Source: an uncultured Muribaculaceae bacterium
GTDB taxonomy: Bacteria > Bacteroidota > Bacteroidia > Bacteroidales > Muribaculaceae
DNA: 35,759 bases
Direction: 5' to 3'
Assembly (NCBI GenBank): GCA_910583525.1
Contig: CAJTXL010000029.1
Location: 1 to 35,759, forward strand
Position numbers and translations under genes: made by a program. A model generated the notes under the pieces. The model saw nothing but the letters and a program-made list of their open reading frames with translations. It was not told the DNA's origin and did not search any database. Each line of letters begins with the position of its first letter. The stretch's first letter is position 1. This document shows, in pieces, positions 9,851 to 16,534 of this stretch.

Positions 9851-10549
9851 CTATTTTAGCCTGAAATAGTATCCGAGCGAAAACTCCAGCGACATCGAAC
9901 GCGACGCACTGAACGTATCGGCCTTGGCCGACGGATAGATATTGCCGAGACCGAAGTAGAAACGCCCTTCAAGATAGAGCGAATGGCGTGGCGCGACAAA
10001 GAACTCACCACCTACGCTGGCACAGATACCGTAGTCGAATTTGTTGGCAACATCCATCGACATCTGCTCTGTCATACGGTTCTTGTTCGGGAAACCTTCG
10101 ACAGAGGCCGGGTTGCGGTAGTCGAAATTCGATTTTATATTGTCCGCTATCAGGTATGCCACCTGAGGGCCGAGGTTGACAAAAGCCTTGAAGCGTCGGC
10201 TGCCGAAATATATATGCGTCAAAATGGGCAACTGCAGATATGTCAACGTACGCGAGTATTCGAACGGCGCCGTCTCAAAATCCTCTTTCCAGCCGCGCTG
10301 CACCCATCCGAGTTCGGCAATCAGACCGAAAAGTTTCTCTTCGGTATAACGGAATGAGACGGCACCCGTAGTGCCCATAACCCATTTCTGCTCAACCGAA
10401 GGCGAAAACGACATACGTCCCATTGTGGCACCGGCCCTGCCGCCTATGCTTATTCGCGGCTTATAGTGGGTCTGCGACATCGCAGCTGAAACACATAAAA
10501 GCATTGCCGTTAAGGCAATCGCCACCCGACGGTAAGAAATCGCTGTCAT
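9851..10549 (-). CDS. PorT-like outer-membrane beta-barrel protein
   Basis: A predicted small outer-membrane barrel of the PorT/OmpW-like type common in Bacteroidota. The 232-residue protein has a signal peptide (residues 1-25, ending AAMSQ) followed by alternating amphipathic strands, such as GAVSFRY, LFGLIAELGWVQRG and TYLQLPILTHIYFG. It closes with a final strand ending in aromatic residues (SLEFSLGYYFRLK), the usual signature for BAM-dependent insertion. The ATG overlaps the stop of the upstream LysM gene by four bases (ATGA), so the two are translationally coupled. The exact function is unknown; true PorT acts in type IX secretion, but this match is only at fold level. Confidence 0.8.
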   Translation of the reverse strand: MTAISYRRVAIALTAMLLCVSAAMSQTHYKPRISIGGRAGATMGRMSFSPSVEQKWVMGTTGAVSFRYTEEKLFGLIAELGWVQRGWKEDFETAPFEYSRTLTYLQLPILTHIYFGSRRFKAFVNLGPQVAYLIADNIKSNFDYRNPASVEGFPNKNRMTEQMSMDVANKFDYGICASVGGEFFVAPRHSLYLEGRFYFGLGNIYPSAKADTFSASRSMSLEFSLGYYFRLK

Positions 10550-11991
10550 TGCACACGCGCCGACTGGCGGCCTCCCGATTGGTATCGAATAATATACAGC
10601 CCGTCGTTCACGTAGCCCTCACCGTCTTTGCGGAAATCGAATGTCGACTGGATACCCGAAAAGACATGTCGCGCCAAAGGCTCGAACACGCCATTGCCGC
10701 CACGCAAATTCTTTATAAGGTAGGTGGCCGTATCAAAACCGAGCAGGCCATATGTGGGCACGCTCTCGATAAGGTCTGTGCCGTACCAACGTTTGAAATC
10801 ATCCGAAATGTTCTTTGCGGCAAAACCGTTGAAATCATCAAAGAAACGTGAATATACCGTAGCTTCAAGGCGGTGCAAGGTCTCAAGAGCATCGCCTCTG
10901 AACGCCGTCCAGTCGGGATAGCCGAAGACCTCAACTTGGGCGGCAAACTCTCCGTCAAAATCGTCTGACGGCATCATCAGCTTATCACGGAATGTGCAAA
11001 GCACATATGCGAAACGGTTGAACTCCGCCAATGTTCCTGACGAAGGAATCATGACGTATTTTTCGCCAGCTCCGACAGGCAGCGTTTCAAGGTCCGACGT
11101 TAACAGATTGGCATCGTATTCTATGATTATCGGCTCGACGCCTTCGGCACGATAGCGTTCTATCAGATATGATGTGAACATCTCCTTATCTTTGGCGCCC
11201 TTAGACGAACGCAATATCACCGGACGGAAATCCGGGAACGACGCCTCAAGACCGTCGACAGCTTTGGCATACATCTGCCGTTGCGGCACATTTGCCTGCA
11301 ACACAAAGCTGTTGTCCCGGTAAAGGCTATCCTTGATATTGAATACGTTGAACACAAAAGAGCCATTGGCAGCCGCAACGTCGGCGACCTTATGGAGTAT
11401 TGCTTCATCGTCGTACGGCAGCACCACAGTCGCCTTGGCTACAGCGCTGTCGCCACTCATGAGCGAGGCTATGCCGTCGGCAGTCAGCCCCTCTGTATCA
11501 CGAGCCACTATTTCCACTTTTCCGTCACGGGAGGCAAGGCTATCGGCCGCAATCAGAAAGCCACGGTAAAAATCGAGCGCAAGCATGTTGCGTTTCGACG
11601 GCTCTTCTGACTTTAGCCCGAAAGGCAGCAACAACGCCACTGAAGGTATACGCTCTTCAATAATTTCCGCAACCACCGTATCGACATCAACGGTGTCCGC
11701 AGCCATATCGGCTATAGGTTCTTTCTCTTTGTATTCTTCATATGGAAAAATCAGCAAATCGCCTTTTTTGATGCCGTCGGCCGCCGACGGATTATTCCGC
11801 AGTATCTCGTCTATAGATATCTCGAGGTTTTTCGACACACCGTAGAGCGACTCGCCTTTTTTTACCTTATGATAATAGTATTGCTTTCCCTTGACCCTTT
11901 TTACCGGCAAATCAAGAGAATACGCCGTTGCTGCCGCCATAAAAAAGATTATAGCGGCAGCAATGGCACGTATGATAGTTGCAGTCTTCAT
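10546..11991 (-). CDS. LysM domain protein with periplasmic-binding-like domain
   Basis: A predicted periplasmic protein that binds peptidoglycan and carries a ligand-binding-like module. From the ATG at 11991 it has 481 residues: a signal peptide (about 1-25), one LysM domain (about 38-83; HKVKKGESLYGVSKNL and KKGDLLIFP), a Glu/Asp-rich linker, and a C-terminal region (about 115-475) that reads like a type 1 periplasmic binding fold (VALLLPFG, LDFYRGFLIAADSL, ATVVLPYDDEA, GLLGFDTATYLIKNL). Similar two-domain proteins are widespread in Bacteroidales; LpoA-like activation of cell-wall enzymes is a possible role but unproven. The open frame extends to 12042; the shorter start is preferred because it gives the signal peptide and lies 17 bases after the predicted transcript start. 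Confidence 0.8.
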   Translation of the reverse strand: MKTATIIRAIAAAIIFFMAAATAYSLDLPVKRVKGKQYYYHKVKKGESLYGVSKNLEISIDEILRNNPSAADGIKKGDLLIFPYEEYKEKEPIADMAADTVDVDTVVAEIIEERIPSVALLLPFGLKSEEPSKRNMLALDFYRGFLIAADSLASRDGKVEIVARDTEGLTADGIASLMSGDSAVAKATVVLPYDDEAILHKVADVAAANGSFVFNVFNIKDSLYRDNSFVLQANVPQRQMYAKAVDGLEASFPDFRPVILRSSKGAKDKEMFTSYLIERYRAEGVEPIIIEYDANLLTSDLETLPVGAGEKYVMIPSSGTLAEFNRFAYVLCTFRDKLMMPSDDFDGEFAAQVEVFGYPDWTAFRGDALETLHRLEATVYSRFFDDFNGFAAKNISDDFKRWYGTDLIESVPTYGLLGFDTATYLIKNLRGGNGVFEPLARHVFSGIQSTFDFRKDGEGYVNDGLYIIRYQSGGRQSARVQ

Positions 11992-12011
11992 TGTAACATC
12001 TTTTGAAGATG

Positions 12012-12043
12012 CGAATTTAACACTTTTACGGCTGTATGCCAAA
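12012..12043 (-). promoter_or_regulatory. Promoter of the LysM-PorT-radA operon
   Basis: On the reverse strand TTTG (complement of 12040-12043) is followed by exactly 20 bases and then TAAATTCG (complement of 12012-12019), seven of eight matches to TAnnTTTG. The predicted start near 12008 gives a leader of about 17 bases before the ATG at 11991. Confidence 0.6.
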
Positions 12044-12122
12044 ATTTTTCGCTAATTTTGCATCAGATAGCGCTCCAATTATACCGCTTCAATCTTGACA
12101 TGATGATGCCTAATTTGTTGAA

Positions 12123-12154
12123 TTTGCATATATGACATCTTAGCGCTAAATTTG
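12123..12154 (+). promoter_or_regulatory. Perfect Bacteroidota promoter of the three-gene cassette
   Basis: TTTG (12123-12126), then exactly 20 bases, then TAAATTTG (12147-12154): both boxes match the consensus perfectly. The predicted transcript start is near 12158, only about 9 bases before the ATG at 12167, so the first gene would have an almost leaderless message. An extra TAATTTTG at 12053-12060 has no matching -33 box and is not called. Confidence 0.75.
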
Positions 12155-12166
12155 TAATGTAAAATT

Positions 12167-12919
12167 ATGGCAATCAAAAACACATATCCGACAAAGGAAC
12201 ATAGGATTTTTAAAAGGACATTCCTACAACATACTGAGGTAACTATAGGATTTACCCCGGCATTGTCTGATGTGGATTTCCGTAATCGAATGATTCCATT
12301 TCTGAAATCTGTTTTCAATTTAGATTTGACCGGCAAGGCTGATGCAGAGGCCAATCATGCCGAAATCAAATCTGAAAACGAACAGAAACAGTTCATATTT
12401 GATTTAGACCAAGCCCGATTCATAATCGGACCTAAAAGCTATAAAACATTTGCAGAAACCGCGATACCTATGATAGGCATACTGATGCGATTTGTCAGCG
12501 AAGTTGCCCGATTGGATGCAGTAAATCAATTCAGCATCATAAAGTTCAATGAATGGCCGATAAAGGTAAACGACGCTTATTCGAATTTTACAGATATGAT
12601 TAGATACACATTTAAAGAAAAATATGTATCTGATATGCTATCTTATAAATTTGATGAGAACCCACAACCCGTAAAGCTCTCTAAAACTTCTAAAACTGAT
12701 TTTGAAGATAATTTAAGGTTGGAGACAGTTCTGTCGGCAGAAGTCGTTTCAAAGGAAATGGCAAATATGGAATTGGCATTTAATGTCACAGCCAAAAACA
12801 TAGGCATCAACGATATGCTGTCGGATGCAATTACTATGAACGATATTCTTTATCAAGAGTTCATTGGAGCTATTTCTGAGAATATCACAAATCTAATGAG
12901 CCGCGAAAAATTGTCATGA
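12167..12919 (+). CDS. TIGR04255-like protein, first gene of a three-gene cassette
   Basis: The function is unknown. The 250-residue protein has no signal peptide or membrane span and is probably cytosolic. Its pattern resembles the sporadically distributed TIGR04255 family as I remember it: an early beta strand (TEVTIGFTPAL, about 23-33), a central stretch with a beta strand then an aromatic helix (ARFIIGPKSYKTFAETAIPMIG), a middle basic/Asn strand (QFSIIKFNEWP), and a C-terminal helix (ILYQEFIGAISENITNLM). No catalytic motif is visible. The DNA is clearly AT-rich: two 60-base rows counted by hand gave 40% and 22% GC, against 62% in a row of aspD, which suggests transfer. The next gene starts within its last codons (ATGA overlap). 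The family assignment is from memory and not verified. Confidence 0.6.
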   Translation: MAIKNTYPTKEHRIFKRTFLQHTEVTIGFTPALSDVDFRNRMIPFLKSVFNLDLTGKADAEANHAEIKSENEQKQFIFDLDQARFIIGPKSYKTFAETAIPMIGILMRFVSEVARLDAVNQFSIIKFNEWPIKVNDAYSNFTDMIRYTFKEKYVSDMLSYKFDENPQPVKLSKTSKTDFEDNLRLETVLSAEVVSKEMANMELAFNVTAKNIGINDMLSDAITMNDILYQEFIGAISENITNLMSREKLS

Positions 12920-13503
12920 GCAGGTCTTTTGAAATAATAGAGCCAAAAGTCAAATCGGTAAAAGCGTCACATACTCCGACCTTTACTGCCACTGCCTTTC
13001 GATATTTTCCCATTGCAGCCGCATCAGCAGTCTTGTCGATGGTGAATTTTGACTGCAAATCAGATTTAAATTCTCGTCGCCCCATATATACCATCTGTCA
13101 ACAGCATTCATCAAACGAGTTGTTGGCAGCCTTGGAAAATGATTATGAAGTACAGGCCGGATTGCTCAAAAAACTCGAAGCATTAAAGTCTACATTAGTG
13201 CAAAACTGGAACGGTGAAGATGATTTGCCAATCGAGGAACAATCTTATGTCAACACAAAAGCTGCGATAAGCTCCACACCCGGCCTGATGCTTAAATATT
13301 GGCGCTTATTTCCAAACCCGAACGGCACATTGCTGCTTTCTCCAAAAGATAAAGCCATTGCAGGCATAAGCATAGGCAATAATGAGTTTTCTTATGCGGC
13401 TTTTATCTCTGACGACAAACAAATAAGTGGTAGAGAGCCTTTTAGCAAAAACGCCTTCATGTCCGCTCTAACACAAATCCATAGAATTCTCGGATATGTC
13501 TGA
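12916..13503 (+). CDS. Hypothetical protein, second gene of the cassette
   Basis: Not recognised as a named family. The 195-residue protein starts by ATGA overlap with the first gene. A moderately hydrophobic stretch at about residues 28-44 (YFPIAAASAVLSMVNF) is too weak to call a membrane segment. The middle contains a helix followed by LVQNWNGEDDLPIEEQSY (about 93-111). This resembles the 'W-D-G-x-G-x-x-P-I' signature of small hypothetical proteins that, in my memory, sit beside TIGR04255 genes in other bacteria. The C-terminal half is strand-like (LMLKYWRLFPNPNGTLLL, then IAGISIGNNEFSYAAFI). No catalytic residues are apparent. Codon and base use match the first and third genes rather than the flanking core genes. 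Function unknown. Confidence 0.6.
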   Translation: MSRSFEIIEPKVKSVKASHTPTFTATAFRYFPIAAASAVLSMVNFDCKSDLNSRRPIYTICQQHSSNELLAALENDYEVQAGLLKKLEALKSTLVQNWNGEDDLPIEEQSYVNTKAAISSTPGLMLKYWRLFPNPNGTLLLSPKDKAIAGISIGNNEFSYAAFISDDKQISGREPFSKNAFMSALTQIHRILGYV

Positions 13504-13939
13504 TTTACAATCATTACCTGAGCACGTTACAGACGAAGAGAATATAGCACGAGTGATTTTCTCTCCATCAATGGTAGAAGACAGCGAAGTATCGCCATCT
13601 GCATTTCAGCTGCGGAACTTAAAAAAGCCTGAAGATTATATTTCAGTATTCCGGAACGATTATGTGGAACTTTCCGTAGAAAACATATCAAAGATACTCA
13701 GCGCTCCTTCCGGGAATACAATTTATGGATATGCGGTGCTTAACGCCGGTGTTTGCCGAAAGGTGTCTTATAAAGAAATAGCAACAGAGGTATTGCCACA
13801 CTCTACACAAAAAAATCCATACCACGCAGGCATACATTTCTCAAAAGCAGGCTCAGATATTAGAGGACGTTGCACAGACCCGGATTTCATAATAGTTACA
13901 AGAATGCTCGCAAACAATTCAATATTGACCCAACTATAG
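13496..13939 (+). CDS. Hypothetical protein, third gene of the cassette
   Basis: Not recognised as a named family. The 147-residue soluble protein overlaps the second gene by eight bases. The N-terminal part reads as a small conserved-looking module: VTDEENIARVIFSP, then SPSAFQLRN and DYISVFRNDYVELS. A later motif NPYHAGIHF (about 111-119) contains an isolated His-Ala. I recall similar proteins in unrelated bacteria with a 'PSaaF ... lSV ... HA' pattern; this is unverified. Cys and His residues are few and do not form an obvious metal site. The stop is only 12 bases from the plsC start, so plsC may be read from the cassette promoter. Confidence 0.6.
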   Translation: MSDLQSLPEHVTDEENIARVIFSPSMVEDSEVSPSAFQLRNLKKPEDYISVFRNDYVELSVENISKILSAPSGNTIYGYAVLNAGVCRKVSYKEIATEVLPHSTQKNPYHAGIHFSKAGSDIRGRCTDPDFIIVTRMLANNSILTQL

Positions 13940-13951
13940 TCAAAGTAAATC

Positions 13952-14668
13952 ATGCTGTTTCTCTATCGCATATACCAAATCTTCGTAGCCATACCGTTGC
14001 TGTTGCTCATTACAATATTGGCGGCTCTCGCCACTATCATCGGAAGCATGCTCGGCTTCAGCCGTACCATGGGGTATTGGCCGGGGCGAATATGGGCAAA
14101 ACTATTCTGTATGCTTACACTTGTAAGGGTGAAGGTAAAGGGTCGCGACAACATCGACAGGAATACATCTTATGTCTTTGTAGCCAACCATCAGGGCGCC
14201 TACGACATTTTCGCTATCTACGGATATCTAGGACACAATTTCAGATGGATGATGAAGAAAGGCCTTGAAAGCATACCGTTGGTGGGGTACAGCTGCCGCG
14301 TGTCAGGACATATCTATGTCGACAATTCGAGTCCTTCGGCCGTAAGACGCACCATGGAGACGGCTGAGAAACAGCTTGCCGACGGCATGTCGGTGGTCGT
14401 ATTCCCCGAAGGCGCACGCACTCCCGACGGCCGCATGCACGCATTCCGCCGTGGTGCCTACCAGCTTGCCATGGAGTTCAACCTACCCGTTGTGCCCGTA
14501 ACCATCGACGGAGCTTACCGTGTAATGCCCCGCACGGCATGGCTGCCGCGCTACGGGACTATCACGCTTACGATACATGCGCCGATACATGCTCCCGAGG
14601 GCGGACGCCACGAACTTGCCACACTGATGGAAACTTCGTATTCGGCCATCGCATCATCGCTAAGCTGA
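13952..14668 (+). CDS. plsC: 1-acyl-sn-glycerol-3-phosphate acyltransferase
   Basis: PlsC adds the second acyl chain to lysophosphatidate at the inner membrane to give phosphatidate for phospholipid synthesis. The 238-residue protein has an N-terminal membrane segment (about 5-35), the catalytic HX4D motif as H80-Q-G-A-Y-D85, and the substrate-binding FPEGARTPDG (E153, R156), a normal variant of FPEGTR. A further block, PVVPVTIDGAYRV, is also conserved in the family. Base use is like the core genome, unlike the AT-rich cassette that ends 12 bases upstream. No promoter is visible in this gap, so expression probably depends on the cassette promoter or on one inside it. Other acyl acceptors, such as a lipid A-like or ornithine lipid precursor, cannot be excluded. 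Confidence 0.9.
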   Translation: MLFLYRIYQIFVAIPLLLLITILAALATIIGSMLGFSRTMGYWPGRIWAKLFCMLTLVRVKVKGRDNIDRNTSYVFVANHQGAYDIFAIYGYLGHNFRWMMKKGLESIPLVGYSCRVSGHIYVDNSSPSAVRRTMETAEKQLADGMSVVVFPEGARTPDGRMHAFRRGAYQLAMEFNLPVVPVTIDGAYRVMPRTAWLPRYGTITLTIHAPIHAPEGGRHELATLMETSYSAIASSLS

Positions 14669-14691
14669 AATAATCCGGACAAACCATAATT

Positions 14692-14726
14692 CAGAGACGC
14701 CCCACACAAACATTGGGGCGTCTCTG
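14692..14726 (+). terminator. Strong hairpin terminator after plsC
   Basis: A perfect 13-bp stem (CAGAGACGCCCCA at 14692-14704 paired with 14714-14726) encloses a 9-base loop and is followed by CTGTTTATATAG, a weak T-rich tail. It separates plsC from the aspartate/alanine genes. Confidence 0.8.
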
Positions 14727-14806
14727 CTGTTTATATAGTGTATCCGATAGCATGAGCCGAGGATGCATTATATATTTTTTACCCGTTTCAATCTAAAATT
14801 TGATTT

Positions 14807-16510
14807 ATGGACTGGATTCTCGAAATTTTCCGCAACAATCCGTCAATACCCATCTTTCTGACTTTGGGTATAGGCTATTGGGTCGGGAAACTGAAGTACA
14901 AGACTTTCTCTCTCGGCACCGTGACATCGGTACTCCTTGTCGGCGTACTCGTAGGCCAAATGAACATACCTATTTCAGGCCCGGTGAAATCGGTATTTTT
15001 CCTGCTTTTTCTATTTGCAATCGGATATAGTGTAGGCCCGCAATTTTTCCGTGCAATGAAAGGCTCCGGGATAAAACAGGTTATCTTTGCCGTACTCATG
15101 TGCGTAATATGTTTCGGCGTGACAATCGGGGTGGCTCTCGCGTTCGGCTATAATCCCGGTGAGGCTGCTGGCCTGTTCGCCGGTGCACAGACGATATCGG
15201 CTGTCATCGGAGTCGGCGACGACACAATCAAGACCTTGTCGGCATCCGGCGCTGACAAACAAAACTGGATGGATATGGTGCCGGTATGCTATGCCGTGAC
15301 CTATATCTTCGGAACCATCGGTTCGGCATATCTTCTCGGCATGGTCGGCCCGGCAATGCTCGGAGGACTAAAAAAAGTCAAGCAGCAGACAGCCGAATTA
15401 GAAAAGACCATGAACAACAGTTCTGTGACGAATGACCCGGCGTATATAAACGCACTTCGTCCTGTTGTATTCAGGGCATATAAAGCCGACGGCGAATTCT
15501 TCGATACTCCACGTACTGTCGATGAAATCGAAGCTCAAATTGAAAAACTCGGACGTCGCATTTTCGTAGAACGCGTACGCCAAGGCGGAACCGTGGTCGA
15601 TGACCCGGCCGGCTCGCTCAAGATTTCAAAAGGCGACGAAATCGTGCTTAGCGGACGGCGAGAATATGTGATACAGGACGAGTCTTGGCTCGGACCCGAA
15701 GTCGCCGATGCCGAATTGCTCGCATTCGCAGTCGAAAAAATACCCGTAATGCTTGCAAAAAAACAATGCGACGGCATGACGGTCGACCAGCTAAGGGCAA
15801 TTCCGGCTATGAAAGGCGTATCAATTGCAGGTATAACACGTGGAGGCCAAGCTATCCCCGTGCTTGCCCAGGCAAAACTTATACGCGGCGACATGGTGAC
15901 CATAGCAGGCCTGAAACGCGAGGTCGATGCAGCAGCTACCGAAATAGGATACGCCGACAGACCGACAAAAACCACCGATATGGTATTTGTTTCCTTGGGC
16001 ATTTTCATTGGCGCCCTGATAGGAGCCATCACAATCCATCTCGGCGGCATACCCGTCAGCCTGAGCACTTCGGGCGGAGCCCTCATTGCAGGCCTCATTT
16101 TGGGATGGCTACGCTCCAAACACCCCACATTCGGTGGGATTCCCGACTCTTCGGTATGGTTGCTTAACAGCCTCGGACTTAACATGTTCATCGCCGTAAT
16201 CGGTATAAGCGCCGCTCCTACTTTCATAAGCGGCATAAAAGAAGCCGGATGGATGCTATTGGTGGCCGGTATAATCTGTACGACCGTTCCGCTTCTCTTG
16301 GGTGTGCTCATCGGCGATAAAATATTCAAATTTCCTCCGGCAATAAATCTCGGATGCTGCGCCGGCTCCCGTACGACAACCGCAGCCCTCGGCGCAATAC
16401 AAGACTCCCTCGACTCTTCTGTCCCGGCATTGGGATATACAATTACATACGCTATCGGCAACACCTTATTAATTCTCATGGGTGTGGCGATAACACTAAT
16501 CTGTGCATAA
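14807..16510 (+). CDS. aspT: Aspartate:alanine antiporter (AspT / YidE-YbjL family)
   Basis: AspT-type carriers exchange external aspartate for internal alanine across the inner membrane. The 567-residue protein has the family's symmetrical layout. An N-terminal membrane block lies at about residues 15-190 and contains GEAAGLFAGAQTISAVIGVG. Two TrkA-C-like cytoplasmic domains span about 205-375 (with GTVVDDPAGSLKISKGDEIVLSG and LIRGDMVTIAG). A second membrane block spans about 385-567, with GCCAGSRTTTAALGAIQD, a repeat of the first block's motif. Immediate linkage to aspartate 4-decarboxylase (24-base gap) makes the substrate assignment strong. A loose TAAAATTTG at 14794-14802 has the wrong spacing and no clear -33 box, so no promoter is called. 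Confidence 0.9.
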   Translation: MDWILEIFRNNPSIPIFLTLGIGYWVGKLKYKTFSLGTVTSVLLVGVLVGQMNIPISGPVKSVFFLLFLFAIGYSVGPQFFRAMKGSGIKQVIFAVLMCVICFGVTIGVALAFGYNPGEAAGLFAGAQTISAVIGVGDDTIKTLSASGADKQNWMDMVPVCYAVTYIFGTIGSAYLLGMVGPAMLGGLKKVKQQTAELEKTMNNSSVTNDPAYINALRPVVFRAYKADGEFFDTPRTVDEIEAQIEKLGRRIFVERVRQGGTVVDDPAGSLKISKGDEIVLSGRREYVIQDESWLGPEVADAELLAFAVEKIPVMLAKKQCDGMTVDQLRAIPAMKGVSIAGITRGGQAIPVLAQAKLIRGDMVTIAGLKREVDAAATEIGYADRPTKTTDMVFVSLGIFIGALIGAITIHLGGIPVSLSTSGGALIAGLILGWLRSKHPTFGGIPDSSVWLLNSLGLNMFIAVIGISAAPTFISGIKEAGWMLLVAGIICTTVPLLLGVLIGDKIFKFPPAINLGCCAGSRTTTAALGAIQDSLDSSVPALGYTITYAIGNTLLILMGVAITLICA

Positions 16511-16534
16511 GAAACTCAAACCAAAATTCATAAA

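Noticed and set aside
12053..12060. A perfect TAATTTTG -7 box upstream of the cassette
   Set aside because: No TTTG-like -33 box at 19-21 bases. The promoter at 12123-12154 is complete and closer to the gene.
14794..14802. TAAAATTTG as a promoter for aspT
   Set aside because: One base too long for TAnnTTTG, no -33 box, and only four bases from the start codon.
15535..16479. A 314-codon reverse open frame opposite aspT
   Set aside because: Antisense to the second membrane block of the antiporter. Its Pro/Ser/Arg-rich composition is a typical shadow.
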